Assembly (NCBI GenBank): GCA_963836355.1
Contig: CAWIJO010000002.1
Coordinates: forward strand, 806,001-870,000
Length of the DNA stretch: 64,000 nt
Direction: 5' to 3'
From: Palsa-506 sp963836355
GTDB taxonomy: Bacteria; Actinomycetota; Actinomycetes; Streptosporangiales; Streptosporangiaceae
The stretch's first letter is position 1. Every line of letters begins with the position of its first letter. Position numbers and translations under genes: made by a program. Below, one piece after another: positions 42,767 to 52,032 of this stretch. Under the pieces are notes generated by a model, which was given only the letters and a program-made list of their open reading frames with translations, was not told where the DNA came from and did not search any database.

Positions 42767-45700
42767 CCACCCGGTCCCCGTCATCGGCGGACCGCGGCTG
42801 GGAATTCTGGATCGACCGTGGCGGCACGTTTACCGACATAGTGGCACGCCGCCCGGATGACTCGCTCGCCGTCCACAAGCTGCTATCCGAAGATCCTGGT
42901 CGGTACGCCGATCCCGCCGTCGCAGGCATCCGGCATCTGCTCGGCGTGGCGGAAAGCGCTCGCATTCCAGCCGCACAAATCTCCGTGGTCCGCCTTGGTA
43001 CCACGGTCGCCACCAATGCCTTGCTAGAACGCAAGGGCGAGCCCACTGTCCTGGTCATCACCCGCGGATTCGCGGACGCGCTGCGGATCGCCTACCAGGA
43101 CCGGCCCCGGATCTTCGACCGGCAGATCGTCCGTCCGGAAATGGTGTACTCGCGGGTGATCGAGGCCACTGAGCGGATCGGCGCCGGTGGCGACGTCATC
43201 GTCGCCCTGGACGAGGATGTGGTGGCGAACGACCTCCGGGCCGCTTACGACGAGGGTTTCCGGTCGGTGGCGGTGGTGTGCATGCACGGCTACCGGTACC
43301 CGGCGCACGAGGCCAAGATCGGCGAGATCGCCTGCCGGGCCGGGTTCGCGCAGGTGTCACTGTCGCATGCGACGAGCCAGCTGATGAAGCTGGTGTCCCG
43401 TGGCGACACCACGCTGGTGGACGCCTACCTCTCCCCTATCCTTGCCCGCTACGTGAACCAGGTCGCCAGTGAGCTTGACGGCGTCCGGCTGCAATTCATG
43501 CAGTCCAGCGGCGGCCTCACCGACGCCCGCCTGTTCCGGGGCAAGGACTCCATCCTGTCCGGGCCGGCTGGCGGCATCGTCGGCATGGCCCGTACTGCGC
43601 AGGCAGCGGGCTTTGACAAGGTGATCGGGTTCGACATGGGCGGTACCTCGACCGACGTGTCCCATTACGCGGGCGAGTTCGAGCGGCAGTACGAGACGCA
43701 GGTCGCCGGGGTGCGGATGCGGGCGCCGATGCTGAGCATCCACACCGTTGCGGCTGGCGGCGGGTCGGTCCTGCACTTCGATGGCAGCAGGTACCGGGTC
43801 GGCCCGGAATCGGCCGGGGCGGTCCCCGGCCCGGCTGCCTACCGGAGCGGGGGCGGGCTCACGGTTACCGACGCCAACATCATGCTCGGCCGGATCCAGC
43901 CAGCACACTTCCCGAGTGTGTTCGGCGAGAGCGGTGACCAGCCGCTGGACGCCGGGATCGTGCGGGAGCAGTTCGCCGCGCTGGCAGAGCGGATCGGGGC
44001 GGCGACCGGCCGCCCCTCGCGTTCGCGGGGATCCGGGGAGTCAGCCGCCCGGGCCAGCATGTCACCCGCACCTGAGCAGGTTGCGGCCGGTTTCCTGGAG
44101 ATCGCGGTGGCGAACATGGCGAACGCGATCAAGAAAATCTCGGTGCAGCGTGGCTATGACGTGACCGAGTACGTGCTGGCGACCTTCGGCGGGGCAGGCG
44201 GCCAGCATGCTTGCGCAGTGGCTGACGCGCTCGGCATCACCCGGGTGCTCATTCACCCGCTGGCTGGGGTGCTGTCTGCCTACGGGATGGGGTTGGCGGA
44301 GGTGACCGCCATGCGCGAGGCCGCGGTGGAGGCACCACTCGCTGCCCAGCTGCTCCCGGAACTGGACCGGGTAGCCGGCCGTCTGGAAGCCGACGCGCTC
44401 GCCGAGCTGGCCCAGCAGGGAATCGGGCCCGGCCGCGCCCGGCCGACGCGCAGGGCTCACCTACGCTATGACGGGACCGACACCGCGCTGCTGGTCCCGC
44501 TCGGTGCCGTGGCCGAGATGGTCGCCAGCTTCGAGCAGGCATACCGGCAGCATTTCTCGTTCCTCATGCGCGGCAAGACGATCCTCGTCGAGGCGGTGTC
44601 GGTCGAGCTTGCCGCCGCGTCCGCGGCGTCGGCCGGGCAGCCGGCCGCGCAGCCGCCGCGCGGGCAGCTGCCGATGGGGGAGCCGCCGGGTAGCGCGGGA
44701 GCCACCGTGACGATGTACGTAGCGGGCGCGCTGGCGGAGGTGCCGCTCGTCCGCCGCCGGGACCTGCGGCCCGGCCAGCGGGTGGCTGGGCCAGCGCTGA
44801 TCGCGGAGGACTTCGCGACGACAGTGGCCGAGCCGGGCTGGCGGGCGGAGCTGACCGGGCTCGGCGACCTGCTGCTCACCCGCGTGGCGGCGCGGCCGGA
44901 CCGGCGCCTTGCCGGAACCACGGTAGATCCGGTCATGCTAGAGATCTTCAACAACCTGTTCATGTCAGTCGCCGAGCAGATGGGGGTCCGGCTGCGCAGT
45001 ACTGCGCACTCAGTCAATATCAAGGAGCGGCTCGATTTCTCCTGCGCCATTTTCGACGCTGGCGGGGGCCTCATCGCCAACGCCCCGCACATTCCGGTGC
45101 ACCTGGGCTCGATGGGGGAGAGCATCAAGATCGTCGCAAGGCGCAATGCGGGCCGGATGCGGCCCGGTGACGTCTACGTGCTCAACGATCCCTACCACGG
45201 CGGGACGCATCTGCCGGACATCACCGTGGTCACGCCCATGTTCGACGACGCCGACCGCGAGATTCTCTTCTACGTGGCATCCCGCGGCCACCATGCGGAG
45301 GTCGGCGGCATCACGCCGGGCTCGATGCCCGCGTTCAGCACCCGCATTGAGGATGAAGGGGTGCTCATCGATAACTGGCTGCTGGTACGTGACGGGGTGC
45401 TGCGGGAAGCGCAGACACTGGACCTGCTCCGCTCCGCTCGCTACCCGTCCCGCAACCCGGAGGTGAACCTGGCCGACCTGCGGGCGCAGATCGCCGCCAA
45501 CGAGAAAGGGGTGCAGGAGCTCCGCCGGATGATCTCGCACTTCGGCCTGGATGTGGTGCGGGCCTACATGGGGCACGTCCAGGACAATGCCGAGGAAGCC
45601 GTGCGCCGCGTCAGCGCCGCACTGAGCGACGGCGAGTACGCCTATGCGCTCGACAACGGCGCGGTAATCCAGGTCGCGGTCCGGGTGAACCGCGCGGCCC

Positions 45701-46458
45701 GCTCCGCGGAGGTTGACTTCACCGGTACCTCGGCGCAGCTGCCGGGCAACTTCAACGCGCCGTCGTCGGTGGCCATGGCGGCCGTACTGTACGTGTTCCG
45801 CACCCTGGTGGCCGATGACATCCCGCTCAACTCCGGCTGCCTCAAACCGGTCCGAGTGATCATCCCGCCGGGATGCATGCTCGCGCCGGAGTACCCCGCG
45901 GCGGTGGCGGCCGGCAACGTGGAGACCTCGCAGGCGATCACGGGGGCCCTGTACGCGGCGCTGGGCGTGATGGCGGAGGGCTCGGGCACGATGAATAACG
46001 TCACCATCGGCAACGAGCGCTACCAGTACTACGAGACGGTGGCCAGCGGATCGGGAGCGGGGCAGGGCTTTGCCGGTACCGATGTGGTGCAGACCCATAT
46101 GACCAACTCCCGGCTCACCGACCCCGAGGTGCTGGAATGGCGTTATCCGGTCCGGCTGGAAAGGTATGTGATCCGGCACGGCAGCGGTGGAGCAGGACGC
46201 TGGCCCGGCGGCGCGGGCGGCCGCCGCGAACTCCGTTTCCTGGAGCCGATGACCGTCACTACGCTGAGCGGCCACCGCCGCGTCCCGCCCTATGGCATGG
46301 CGGGAGGCAAACCGGGCGCGCTCGGGCGGCACTGGGTGGAGCATGCCGATGGCTCTGTCACCCCGATGCGCGGATGCGATTCCGTGGCTGTGGCAGCCGG
46401 AGACGTGTTCATGATCGAAACGCCGGGCGGCGGCGGATACGGGTCACCAGCAGAGTAA
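42763..46458 (+). CDS. Fused hydantoinase/5-oxoprolinase (HyuA-HyuB)
   Basis: 1231-aa ATP-dependent amidohydrolase with both halves in one chain. The HyuA part (about 1-700) has FWIDRGGTFTDIV, GTTVATNALLERKG and the nucleotide-binding GFDMGGTSTDVS. The HyuB part (about 715-1231) has LEIFNNLFMSVAEQMG, DPYHGGTHLPDITVV and the Gly-rich C-terminus TPGGGGYGSPAE. The fusion and length match 5-oxoprolinase (ATP + 5-oxoproline to glutamate), but hydantoinases have the same fold, so the substrate is not certain. GTG start overlaps the previous stop. Confidence 0.9.
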   Translation: MTTRSPSSADRGWEFWIDRGGTFTDIVARRPDDSLAVHKLLSEDPGRYADPAVAGIRHLLGVAESARIPAAQISVVRLGTTVATNALLERKGEPTVLVITRGFADALRIAYQDRPRIFDRQIVRPEMVYSRVIEATERIGAGGDVIVALDEDVVANDLRAAYDEGFRSVAVVCMHGYRYPAHEAKIGEIACRAGFAQVSLSHATSQLMKLVSRGDTTLVDAYLSPILARYVNQVASELDGVRLQFMQSSGGLTDARLFRGKDSILSGPAGGIVGMARTAQAAGFDKVIGFDMGGTSTDVSHYAGEFERQYETQVAGVRMRAPMLSIHTVAAGGGSVLHFDGSRYRVGPESAGAVPGPAAYRSGGGLTVTDANIMLGRIQPAHFPSVFGESGDQPLDAGIVREQFAALAERIGAATGRPSRSRGSGESAARASMSPAPEQVAAGFLEIAVANMANAIKKISVQRGYDVTEYVLATFGGAGGQHACAVADALGITRVLIHPLAGVLSAYGMGLAEVTAMREAAVEAPLAAQLLPELDRVAGRLEADALAELAQQGIGPGRARPTRRAHLRYDGTDTALLVPLGAVAEMVASFEQAYRQHFSFLMRGKTILVEAVSVELAAASAASAGQPAAQPPRGQLPMGEPPGSAGATVTMYVAGALAEVPLVRRRDLRPGQRVAGPALIAEDFATTVAEPGWRAELTGLGDLLLTRVAARPDRRLAGTTVDPVMLEIFNNLFMSVAEQMGVRLRSTAHSVNIKERLDFSCAIFDAGGGLIANAPHIPVHLGSMGESIKIVARRNAGRMRPGDVYVLNDPYHGGTHLPDITVVTPMFDDADREILFYVASRGHHAEVGGITPGSMPAFSTRIEDEGVLIDNWLLVRDGVLREAQTLDLLRSARYPSRNPEVNLADLRAQIAANEKGVQELRRMISHFGLDVVRAYMGHVQDNAEEAVRRVSAALSDGEYAYALDNGAVIQVAVRVNRAARSAEVDFTGTSAQLPGNFNAPSSVAMAAVLYVFRTLVADDIPLNSGCLKPVRVIIPPGCMLAPEYPAAVAAGNVETSQAITGALYAALGVMAEGSGTMNNVTIGNERYQYYETVASGSGAGQGFAGTDVVQTHMTNSRLTDPEVLEWRYPVRLERYVIRHGSGGAGRWPGGAGGRRELRFLEPMTVTTLSGHRRVPPYGMAGGKPGALGRHWVEHADGSVTPMRGCDSVAVAAGDVFMIETPGGGGYGSPAE

Positions 46459-46501
46459 CGGCTAGCGCGCCATGGCCGGAAGCCAACCGGGCTGCTCAGC
46501 C

Positions 46502-48955
46502 TCAGTCGCTGACTTCCTGGTAGGCGGCGGCCAGGTCGACCGCGGCCACCGTGGTCAGGTCCGCGGCGCTCGCGGCGTCACCCAGATGGGCCACCCGCAG
46601 ATCCCTGGCCGCGCAGGCGCGCTCGAACAGCGACCTGGCGAACCGCCCGTTGCCGAGCTCATCGATGCGGCCCTCGGCGCAGGCCCGGCTGAAGATCTGG
46701 TCGAGCACCGGCAGCGCGTCGTCCGCGAAGCTGTCCCCCGCCTGCTGCGCGATCACCTCGGCGATCCTGACCAGCTCGCCCGGCGAGTAACTGGGGAAGC
46801 CGATCCGCACGCTGAACCGCGACGCCAGGCCGGGATTGCTGCGCAGGAACCGGTCCATGTCCGGGGTGTATCCGGCCAGCACGATCACCAGCCGGTCGCG
46901 GTCATCCTCGGCCCGCTTTAGCAGCGTCTGCACCGCCTCGGAACCGAACGCATCGCCGCCGGAATAGCCGTCGTTGTACAGCGAGTAAGCCTCGTCGATG
47001 AACAGCACGGCGCCGAGCGCGGAATCCACCAGCTTGTTCGTCTTGATTGCGGTGGAGCCCAGGTGCTCGCCCACCAGGTCGGCGCGATGCGCCTCGACCA
47101 CGCTGGGCCGGACGAGCAGGCCGAGCGCGGCGAAGATCCGGCCCAGGATACGGGCGACCGTCGTCTTGCCCGTGCCTGGCGGACCAGTGAAGACAAAGTG
47201 CCTGGCCGGCGGCTGGCTGGCCAGGCCCTGCCGGTCGCGCAGCCGGGCCACCTTCAGCTGGGCCGTGATCTCGTGGACCTGGCGCTTCACCGGCTCCAGG
47301 CCGATCAGCGCGTCCAGCTCGGCCAGCGCGCTCTCCAGCGACGGCGTCTCGCTGTAGCCGCGAAACCTGCTGGTCAGCTCGGTGAACGCGCGCTCAAGGT
47401 CGGCCCCCTCGATGGTCACCAGATCATTGGACGAGGGCTCGTCCTGCGCGCTCATCACCCGCACGTCCCTGGCCTGGCCTGCTTTCTCCAGCAGGCTGCG
47501 AACGAACCGGCCATTGCCGAGCTCGTCCGCCAGCCTGCGCCGACCCACATCCTCGAACATCCGCCAGAGCACCGGCCTGGCGTCGGGATCCAGCAGCTCG
47601 CCGCGGCGCTCAAGCGCAGCGTCAGCCAGCGCCAGCAGCTCGGCGGGCAGGTAGCCGGGGAACTTGACCCTGATCGCGAACCTGGAGGTAAGCCCCGGGT
47701 TCGTGGCGAGGAAGCTCTCCATCTGTTTCTCGTAGCCGGCCAGGATGATGATCAGGTCGTCCCGGTCATCCTCGGCCCGCTTGAGCAGCGCTTGGACGGC
47801 CTCGTTGCCGAACCGGTCACCCTGCCCGTCGCCCTCGTTGACCAGGCTGTACGCCTCGTCGATGAACAGCACCCCACCGAGCGCCGAGTCGACGAGCTCG
47901 TTCGTCTTGATGGCGGTCGCGCCCAGGTACTCGCCGACCAGGTCAGCCCGGTGCGCCTCCACCACAGCAGGCGTCTCCAGCAGTCCGAACGCGTAAAAGA
48001 TCTTCGCGATAATCCTGGCCACGGCCGTCTTCCCGGTGCCCGGCGGGCCGAGAAAGACGAAATGCTGCATGGGCTTCTCGGCGCCGAAGCCGGCCATCGC
48101 CCGCCGGCGGGCCGCCTCGATCGACGCGGCGATGGAGCGGACCTGGTCCTTTACCGCCGCCAGCCCGATCATGGCGTCGAGTTCCGCCATGGCCTCGTCA
48201 ACAGTGATCACCGGCGGCCGGTCGGCAGCGGGCCGGTCACGCGGCGCGGCAGCCGGCTGGCCGCGGGAGCCGTCGGCCGGATGCCCGGCACGGACCAGGT
48301 CACCGGCCAGCGTGACCCGGCTGTCCGCGGCCGGGGGGCCGGTGGCGCGGCCGTCGCGCGGCGGCCTGGTGGCTGGCCAGGCATGCGGTGCGGCGAGCGC
48401 ACCGCCACGGGCCTGCTGGCGGCCGAATTCCCTGGCGTCCTGCAGCGACTTGGTCAGCCGCCAGCCGAGCACCACGAAGGCCAGCAGCCAGGCCAGCGTG
48501 GGGCCGATCAGCGGCTCGTCGGCGGCAATATGCCAGGCGAGTATGCCGACCGGCAATGCCCAAAGCAGCGTCCAGGCAACCGTGCGGCACGGCACGAACC
48601 AGCGGCCGATAGATCCAGCATGAGCCGCTGCCACCGCCGCGAACGGCAGCACTAGCAGCCCGACAAGCCAGGGCTGCTGGCCGCCGGACAGGCCGGTGAC
48701 TATGGCCACGCCCCACACGGCCACCGACAGTGAAGCCACCACGCCAGGGCGGCCTGAGAACACCGCGTAGGGCGCAAAGGCCAGCGCGGCGACCAGCACG
48801 ACCGACAGCACGACGGGGAAGAAGACAACCAGAACCCCGATTAGGACGATCTTGACGACGGGCGGAGCGGCTGACAGCATTCGGCGAATACGGGCAATCC
48901 CGTCCTGCGCCGTCCGCCAGCCGGGCAGGGACGGGGACCCCTCTGATGGCCGCAT
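46502..48955 (-). CDS. Membrane-anchored tandem AAA+ ATPase (CbbX/SpoVK/EccA-like)
   Basis: 817-aa protein. Four or five hydrophobic helices lie between about residues 30 and 165, followed by a disordered linker and two AAA+ modules (about 240-520 and 540-810). Each has a Walker A (GPPGTGKTA, GPPGTGKTT), a Walker B (VLFIDEAYSL twice) and the CbbX-type DELGNGRFVRSL / DELGNGRFARSL second region. Soluble relatives remodel Rubisco or serve type VII secretion. The membrane part is unusual; target unknown. ATG 48955 follows GAGGGA by five bases. It converges with the 5-oxoprolinase gene. Confidence 0.87.
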   Translation of the reverse strand: MRPSEGSPSLPGWRTAQDGIARIRRMLSAAPPVVKIVLIGVLVVFFPVVLSVVLVAALAFAPYAVFSGRPGVVASLSVAVWGVAIVTGLSGGQQPWLVGLLVLPFAAVAAAHAGSIGRWFVPCRTVAWTLLWALPVGILAWHIAADEPLIGPTLAWLLAFVVLGWRLTKSLQDAREFGRQQARGGALAAPHAWPATRPPRDGRATGPPAADSRVTLAGDLVRAGHPADGSRGQPAAAPRDRPAADRPPVITVDEAMAELDAMIGLAAVKDQVRSIAASIEAARRRAMAGFGAEKPMQHFVFLGPPGTGKTAVARIIAKIFYAFGLLETPAVVEAHRADLVGEYLGATAIKTNELVDSALGGVLFIDEAYSLVNEGDGQGDRFGNEAVQALLKRAEDDRDDLIIILAGYEKQMESFLATNPGLTSRFAIRVKFPGYLPAELLALADAALERRGELLDPDARPVLWRMFEDVGRRRLADELGNGRFVRSLLEKAGQARDVRVMSAQDEPSSNDLVTIEGADLERAFTELTSRFRGYSETPSLESALAELDALIGLEPVKRQVHEITAQLKVARLRDRQGLASQPPARHFVFTGPPGTGKTTVARILGRIFAALGLLVRPSVVEAHRADLVGEHLGSTAIKTNKLVDSALGAVLFIDEAYSLYNDGYSGGDAFGSEAVQTLLKRAEDDRDRLVIVLAGYTPDMDRFLRSNPGLASRFSVRIGFPSYSPGELVRIAEVIAQQAGDSFADDALPVLDQIFSRACAEGRIDELGNGRFARSLFERACAARDLRVAHLGDAASAADLTTVAAVDLAAAYQEVSD

Positions 48956-49149
48956 CTCGTTCCCTCGCACTGAGACCTGTATAGCGCATTACCGGCTGCA
49001 TACGAAGGCACACATTCAGATAACCGCAGAGAAATTGGCTTTGCAGGCCTGGTCCGGGACCAATCTGCGCCGCCGGAATACCGCCTTTGCGGGTGCAGCG
49101 ATCAGCCAGCGCCCGGCCCGAGGGCTGCGGGCAAACCCGAGGAGTGATC

Positions 49150-50290
49150 ATGGACAGGATCCATGCGCGGCTGCTGATTCCGGGCAGCGGCGAGCCGGTC
49201 GCCGACGGCGTGGTCGTGCTCGACGGTCCGCGGATCAGCTACGCGGGCCCGGCCGCGGTCGCGCCCGGCACCCCGGGCGCCGCCGTGCACAAGGCCGCGG
49301 CCGTCATGCCGGGCATGTGGGATTGTCACGGGCACTTTCTCGGCTCCCGCGTCTTTGACCTGGGGAAAATGCCGCTTGAGCCGCTGGCGCTGCGCGCCGT
49401 GCGCAGCGCGCGGGACCTGCGGGCCGCCCTCGATGCCGGCATCACGTCGGTACGCGAGGTCGGCGGTCTTGGCGTAGACCTTGCCCGGGTGGTCAGCGAG
49501 GGGGTGCTCGACGGGCCGGCCATCTATGCTGCCGGGGCGATCCTGAGCACCACCGGCGGCCATGCGGACCTGCACGCCTACCCGCTGCCCTGGATGCGGG
49601 ACTTTACCGTCCGATCCATCAGCAGTTCACGAACGCGGAACTACGCGCGATCGTCGAGGTGGCCGGGCTGGCCGACCGTGTGGTCGCCGCGCACTGCCAC
49701 GGCAAGCCCGGGATCATCGCCGCGCTCGAAGCGGGCGCCCGGACAATTGAGCACGGCACCTACCTCGACGAGGAATGCTGCGACGCGATCCGGGAGACCG
49801 GCGCCATCCTGGTGCCGACCCGGACGATCATCGGGGACATTCTGGCCAACCTGGCCGCCGTGCCCGAATACGCGGCCACGAAGCTCGTCGCCATCGCCGA
49901 CATTCATGCCCAGGCGATGGCGCTGGCGATGGCGCGCGGAGTCATGATCGCGATGGGCACCGACATCGGCCTCACCGGCAGCGACCTGCCTAACTCGTGG
50001 GGCAAGAACGGCTGCCTAACTCGTGGGGCAAGAACGGCGCCGAACTGCCGCATCTCGTCCGGCTCGGCATGACCCCGCTGCAGGCCATCGAAGCGGCGAC
50101 TGCCACCGCGCCGCTGACCCTCGGACCGCAGGCGCCGCGCAGCGGCCGGCTTGCGGCCGGCTACGACGCGGACGTGATCACGCTGGCCGCCGACCCGCTC
50201 GCCGACATCGCCGTGCTGGCGGATCCCGCCCAGGTCAGCGGGGTCTGGACGGCGGGCCGCCAGGTCAAGGGCGGCGCCGCCGGCCAGTGA
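49150..50290 (+). pseudogene. Amidohydrolase-family gene, disrupted
   Basis: An intact start (ATG after GAGGAGTGATC) and TIM-barrel amidohydrolase N-terminus lead to WDCHGHF (first metal motif) and HADLHAYPLPWMRD. At about 49600-49612 the frame shifts and a stretch, including the metal-bridging Lys, is missing; the sequence resumes in another frame at PIHQQFTNAELRAIVEVAG, with AHCHG, TIEHGTY and MGTDIG. At 49986-50037 a perfect 26-bp tandem duplication shifts the frame again; the third frame runs AELPHLVRLGMTPLQAIEAAT to a normal C-terminus. So it is very probably inactive. Confidence 0.85.
49986..50037. repeat. Perfect 26-bp tandem duplication inside the amidohydrolase
   Basis: Two adjacent identical 26-base copies beginning CTGCCTAACTCGTGGGGCAA, the first at 49986-50011 and the second at 50012-50037. 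Removing one copy restores the frame (DLPNSWGKNGAELPHL). Confidence 0.95.
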
Positions 50291-50293
50291 ACT

Positions 50294-50352
50294 GCCAAGA
50301 TCAGCTCAGTGGTTAAGATCCGTCCGGCTACAGCAGGTCAGATCTTAACACT
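50294..50352. terminator. Stem-loop, copy 2 of a dispersed element
   Basis: AGTGGTTAAGATC (50308-50320) pairs with GATCTTAACACT (50341-50352), one base bulged. The left arm with its CCAAGATC prefix and TCCGGC suffix matches the element at 15465-15494. Confidence 0.75.
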
Positions 50353-50470
50353 GTCGGGGTGTCCAGACTGGCGGTGCGCCACAGCAGGGACGCAATCCGG
50401 CTGATGTGACAGCGGCCGATGTGACAGCGGCCGATGTGACAAGTGCGTTAGGTCCCCCGCAGGCAGCAGC

Positions 50471-50525
50471 GTGGCACCCACGAAGTGGCACCCACGAAGT
50501 GGCACCCACGAAGTGGCACCACGAA
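50471..50525. repeat. 14-bp tandem repeat of a small palindrome (4 units)
   Basis: GTGGCACCCACGAA is repeated three times exactly and a fourth time with one C missing. Each unit contains the mini-palindrome GTGG-CAC-CCAC. Confidence 0.9.
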
Positions 50526-50598
50526 GATGACATGCTCCGGATCGCTTAGCCCGGAGGCGCTGGGCCGGTCACCGCGGCGGATGGCCGCCGATGGCTTG

Positions 50599-50781
50599 TT
50601 ACCGGTGCTGGTTCTGCACCGCAGCGGCAAGGTCCGCTATCGCGGCAGCCACCGCCTGAGTCGCGGCGACCTGGGCGGCGGCAAGCTCGTGCCCGGCCTG
50701 TGCGTGCTGCCTGCGCTCATTCTGCTTGGCGTCGCTGAGGAGGGTGGCCGCCAGGTCGAGATATTCGGATGTGCTGGGCAT
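50599..50781 (-). CDS. 60-aa helical protein at the end of the CHAT operon
   Basis: Short Ala/Gln-rich protein MPSTSEYLDLAATLLSDAKQNERRQHAQAGHELAAAQVAATQAVAAAIADLAAAVQNQHR in two segments, predicted as one or two amphipathic helices without membrane character. GGAG lies seven bases before the ATG. The longer in-frame extension overlaps the next gene and is rejected. It lies 23 bases after the 173-aa gene on the same strand, hence probably in the CHAT-sigma operon. No known family recognised; an adaptor or small regulator is only a guess. Confidence 0.6.
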   Translation of the reverse strand: MPSTSEYLDLAATLLSDAKQNERRQHAQAGHELAAAQVAATQAVAAAIADLAAAVQNQHR

Positions 50782-50804
50782 TGGCCATCTCCGTTTCTGG
50801 CAGG

Positions 50805-51326
50805 CTAACCGATCGAGATCCAGGCGGTAGCGGCGGCTGGATGACCCTGGCGCACGCAGATCAGGCTCAGTGGCCCGCTGCGGAGGTCGTCTGCGGCGAA
50901 GCGGCCCCACTCATCTGCGTCGACCCAGGCAGGCTCTGCCTGGCTGCCCCGGCGCAGCTGGATTCTGGCCGCCCCGGACGGGATCAGTTGCCCGACCAGT
51001 TGCCATCGCCCGGCACGGTCGCCGGGCTCGATCTCGATCTCGACGCTGAGCGCCTCGGCGTCGAAGACCACCAGCCGCGGCCCGCTGTCCGCGCGCAGTA
51101 GCGATCTAGCCGCGGCATCCTCTGAGTCTGAGGTCAGCGCAGCCAGCTCGGCATCGATTGCCCGCAGCCCGTAGCTGCCCTTGGCCAGTTCCACGGACCA
51201 GCCTGGTGGTGCTCCTTGCTGGCCGAGCATCTCGTGCAGCGCAGCGAGCAGACCCTCGTCGCCGAGACTGCGCAGGCCGGTTGACGCCTCAGTGCCCTCG
51301 CGGGCCGGGGGGTCCTCAGCGCTCAT
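50805..51326 (-). CDS. 173-aa protein partnering the sigma factor
   Basis: No named family, but I remember similar proteins next to ECF-like sigma factors in Actinobacteria. The N-terminal ~75 residues are helical (LRSLGDEGLLAALHEML; YGLRAIDAELAALTSDSEDAAARSLLR). Residues ~80-173 look like a beta-sandwich (PRLVVFDAEALSVEIEIEP; QLVGQLIPSGAARIQLRR; WGRFAADDLRSGPLSLICVRQGHPAAATAWISIG), similar in pattern to transthyretin-like folds. No membrane segment, so a classical membrane anti-sigma role is unlikely. GGAGGAGCC precedes the ATG. Ninety-six bases after the sigma gene. Confidence 0.75.
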   Translation of the reverse strand: MSAEDPPAREGTEASTGLRSLGDEGLLAALHEMLGQQGAPPGWSVELAKGSYGLRAIDAELAALTSDSEDAAARSLLRADSGPRLVVFDAEALSVEIEIEPGDRAGRWQLVGQLIPSGAARIQLRRGSQAEPAWVDADEWGRFAADDLRSGPLSLICVRQGHPAAATAWISIG

Positions 51327-51422
51327 GGCTCCTCCGTAGTCGATGCGGATCTCCGCCCGGCTTTCCAGGGCCCCAGGATCACCTCTGCGTCTCCATCCCA
51401 TCATGAGATGCCGGCGCGGCCC

Positions 51423-52025
51423 CTAGATACCATCGTTGTCAAGTAGTTTTCTGAGCTGGCTCAGGCAGCGAGTTCGGGTCGGCCCGAGACTTCCCACAGG
51501 CACCTGGAGTTCCGCCGCGACCCGCCGGTAGGACGGCGGTCCGTCCTCGGCATCGACTACCAGGGCCCGCAGTATCCGCTGGCACCACTCGCTGAGCCGG
51601 AGGAATGCCTGCCAGAGGGTGACGCGCTGATCGGCCGCCAGAGTTGACTGGTCGGCCGCGGCGGTCCCGCCGAGCAGCCGGTCCATATGCTCCGCCTCGA
51701 TCGGCGTGGCAGACCGCGAGCGCCGCAGGAAGGCCAGGCACTCGCGCCGGCAAGTGGTAGACAGCCAGCCGGCCAGCCGTTGCGGATCGCGGATCCGGCC
51801 CAGGTTCTCCAGCAGGCGCAGCCACGTCAGCTGCGAGATGTCGGCGGCGTCTTCGGTGCTCAGCCGGTGCGCCCGGCAGACCGACCACACCAGCCCGGAA
51901 TACCTGTCCACCAGCAGGCTCCAGGCTTGCTCATCGCCGGCCGCCGCGGCCTGCACCCAGCCGGGAACGGGATTATCCGTAGCTGCCGCGATCATTCCGG
52001 CCCCAGAGGGCACATCGCCCGGCAT
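51423..52025 (-). CDS. ECF-like RNA polymerase sigma factor
   Basis: 200-aa group-IV-like sigma factor. Region 2 occupies about 30-100 (WSLLVDRYSGLVWSVCRAHRLS, DAADISQLTWLRLLENLGRIRDPQRLAGWLSTTCRRECLAFLRR). Region 4 occupies about 135-195, with helix-turn-helix SYRRVAAELQVPVGSLGPTRTRCLSQLRKLL, whose GPTR motif marks a specific actinobacterial subgroup. Region 3 is absent. ATG with TGAGGT upstream, only seven bases after the CHAT gene stop, so the two are co-transcribed. Its control is probably by the neighbouring proteins rather than a membrane anti-sigma factor. Confidence 0.88.
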   Translation of the reverse strand: MPGDVPSGAGMIAAATDNPVPGWVQAAAAGDEQAWSLLVDRYSGLVWSVCRAHRLSTEDAADISQLTWLRLLENLGRIRDPQRLAGWLSTTCRRECLAFLRRSRSATPIEAEHMDRLLGGTAAADQSTLAADQRVTLWQAFLRLSEWCQRILRALVVDAEDGPPSYRRVAAELQVPVGSLGPTRTRCLSQLRKLLDNDGI

Positions 52026-52032
52026 CGTGACC

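Larger units (their letters stand above)
50291..50598. other. 308-bp repeat-rich intergenic region
   Basis: No credible gene. It holds the second copy of the dispersed hairpin element (50294-50352), a 15-bp repeat (GATGTGACAGCGGCC, 50403-50440) and a 14-bp repeat (50471-50525). A small hairpin CGGCGG/CCGCCG (50575-50590) may end the minus-strand operon on the right. Confidence 0.6.

Noticed and set aside
50471..50525. Short regular repeat array resembling a CRISPR
   Set aside because: Units are 14 bp with no spacers between them, and no cas genes are in the window; it is a plain tandem repeat.
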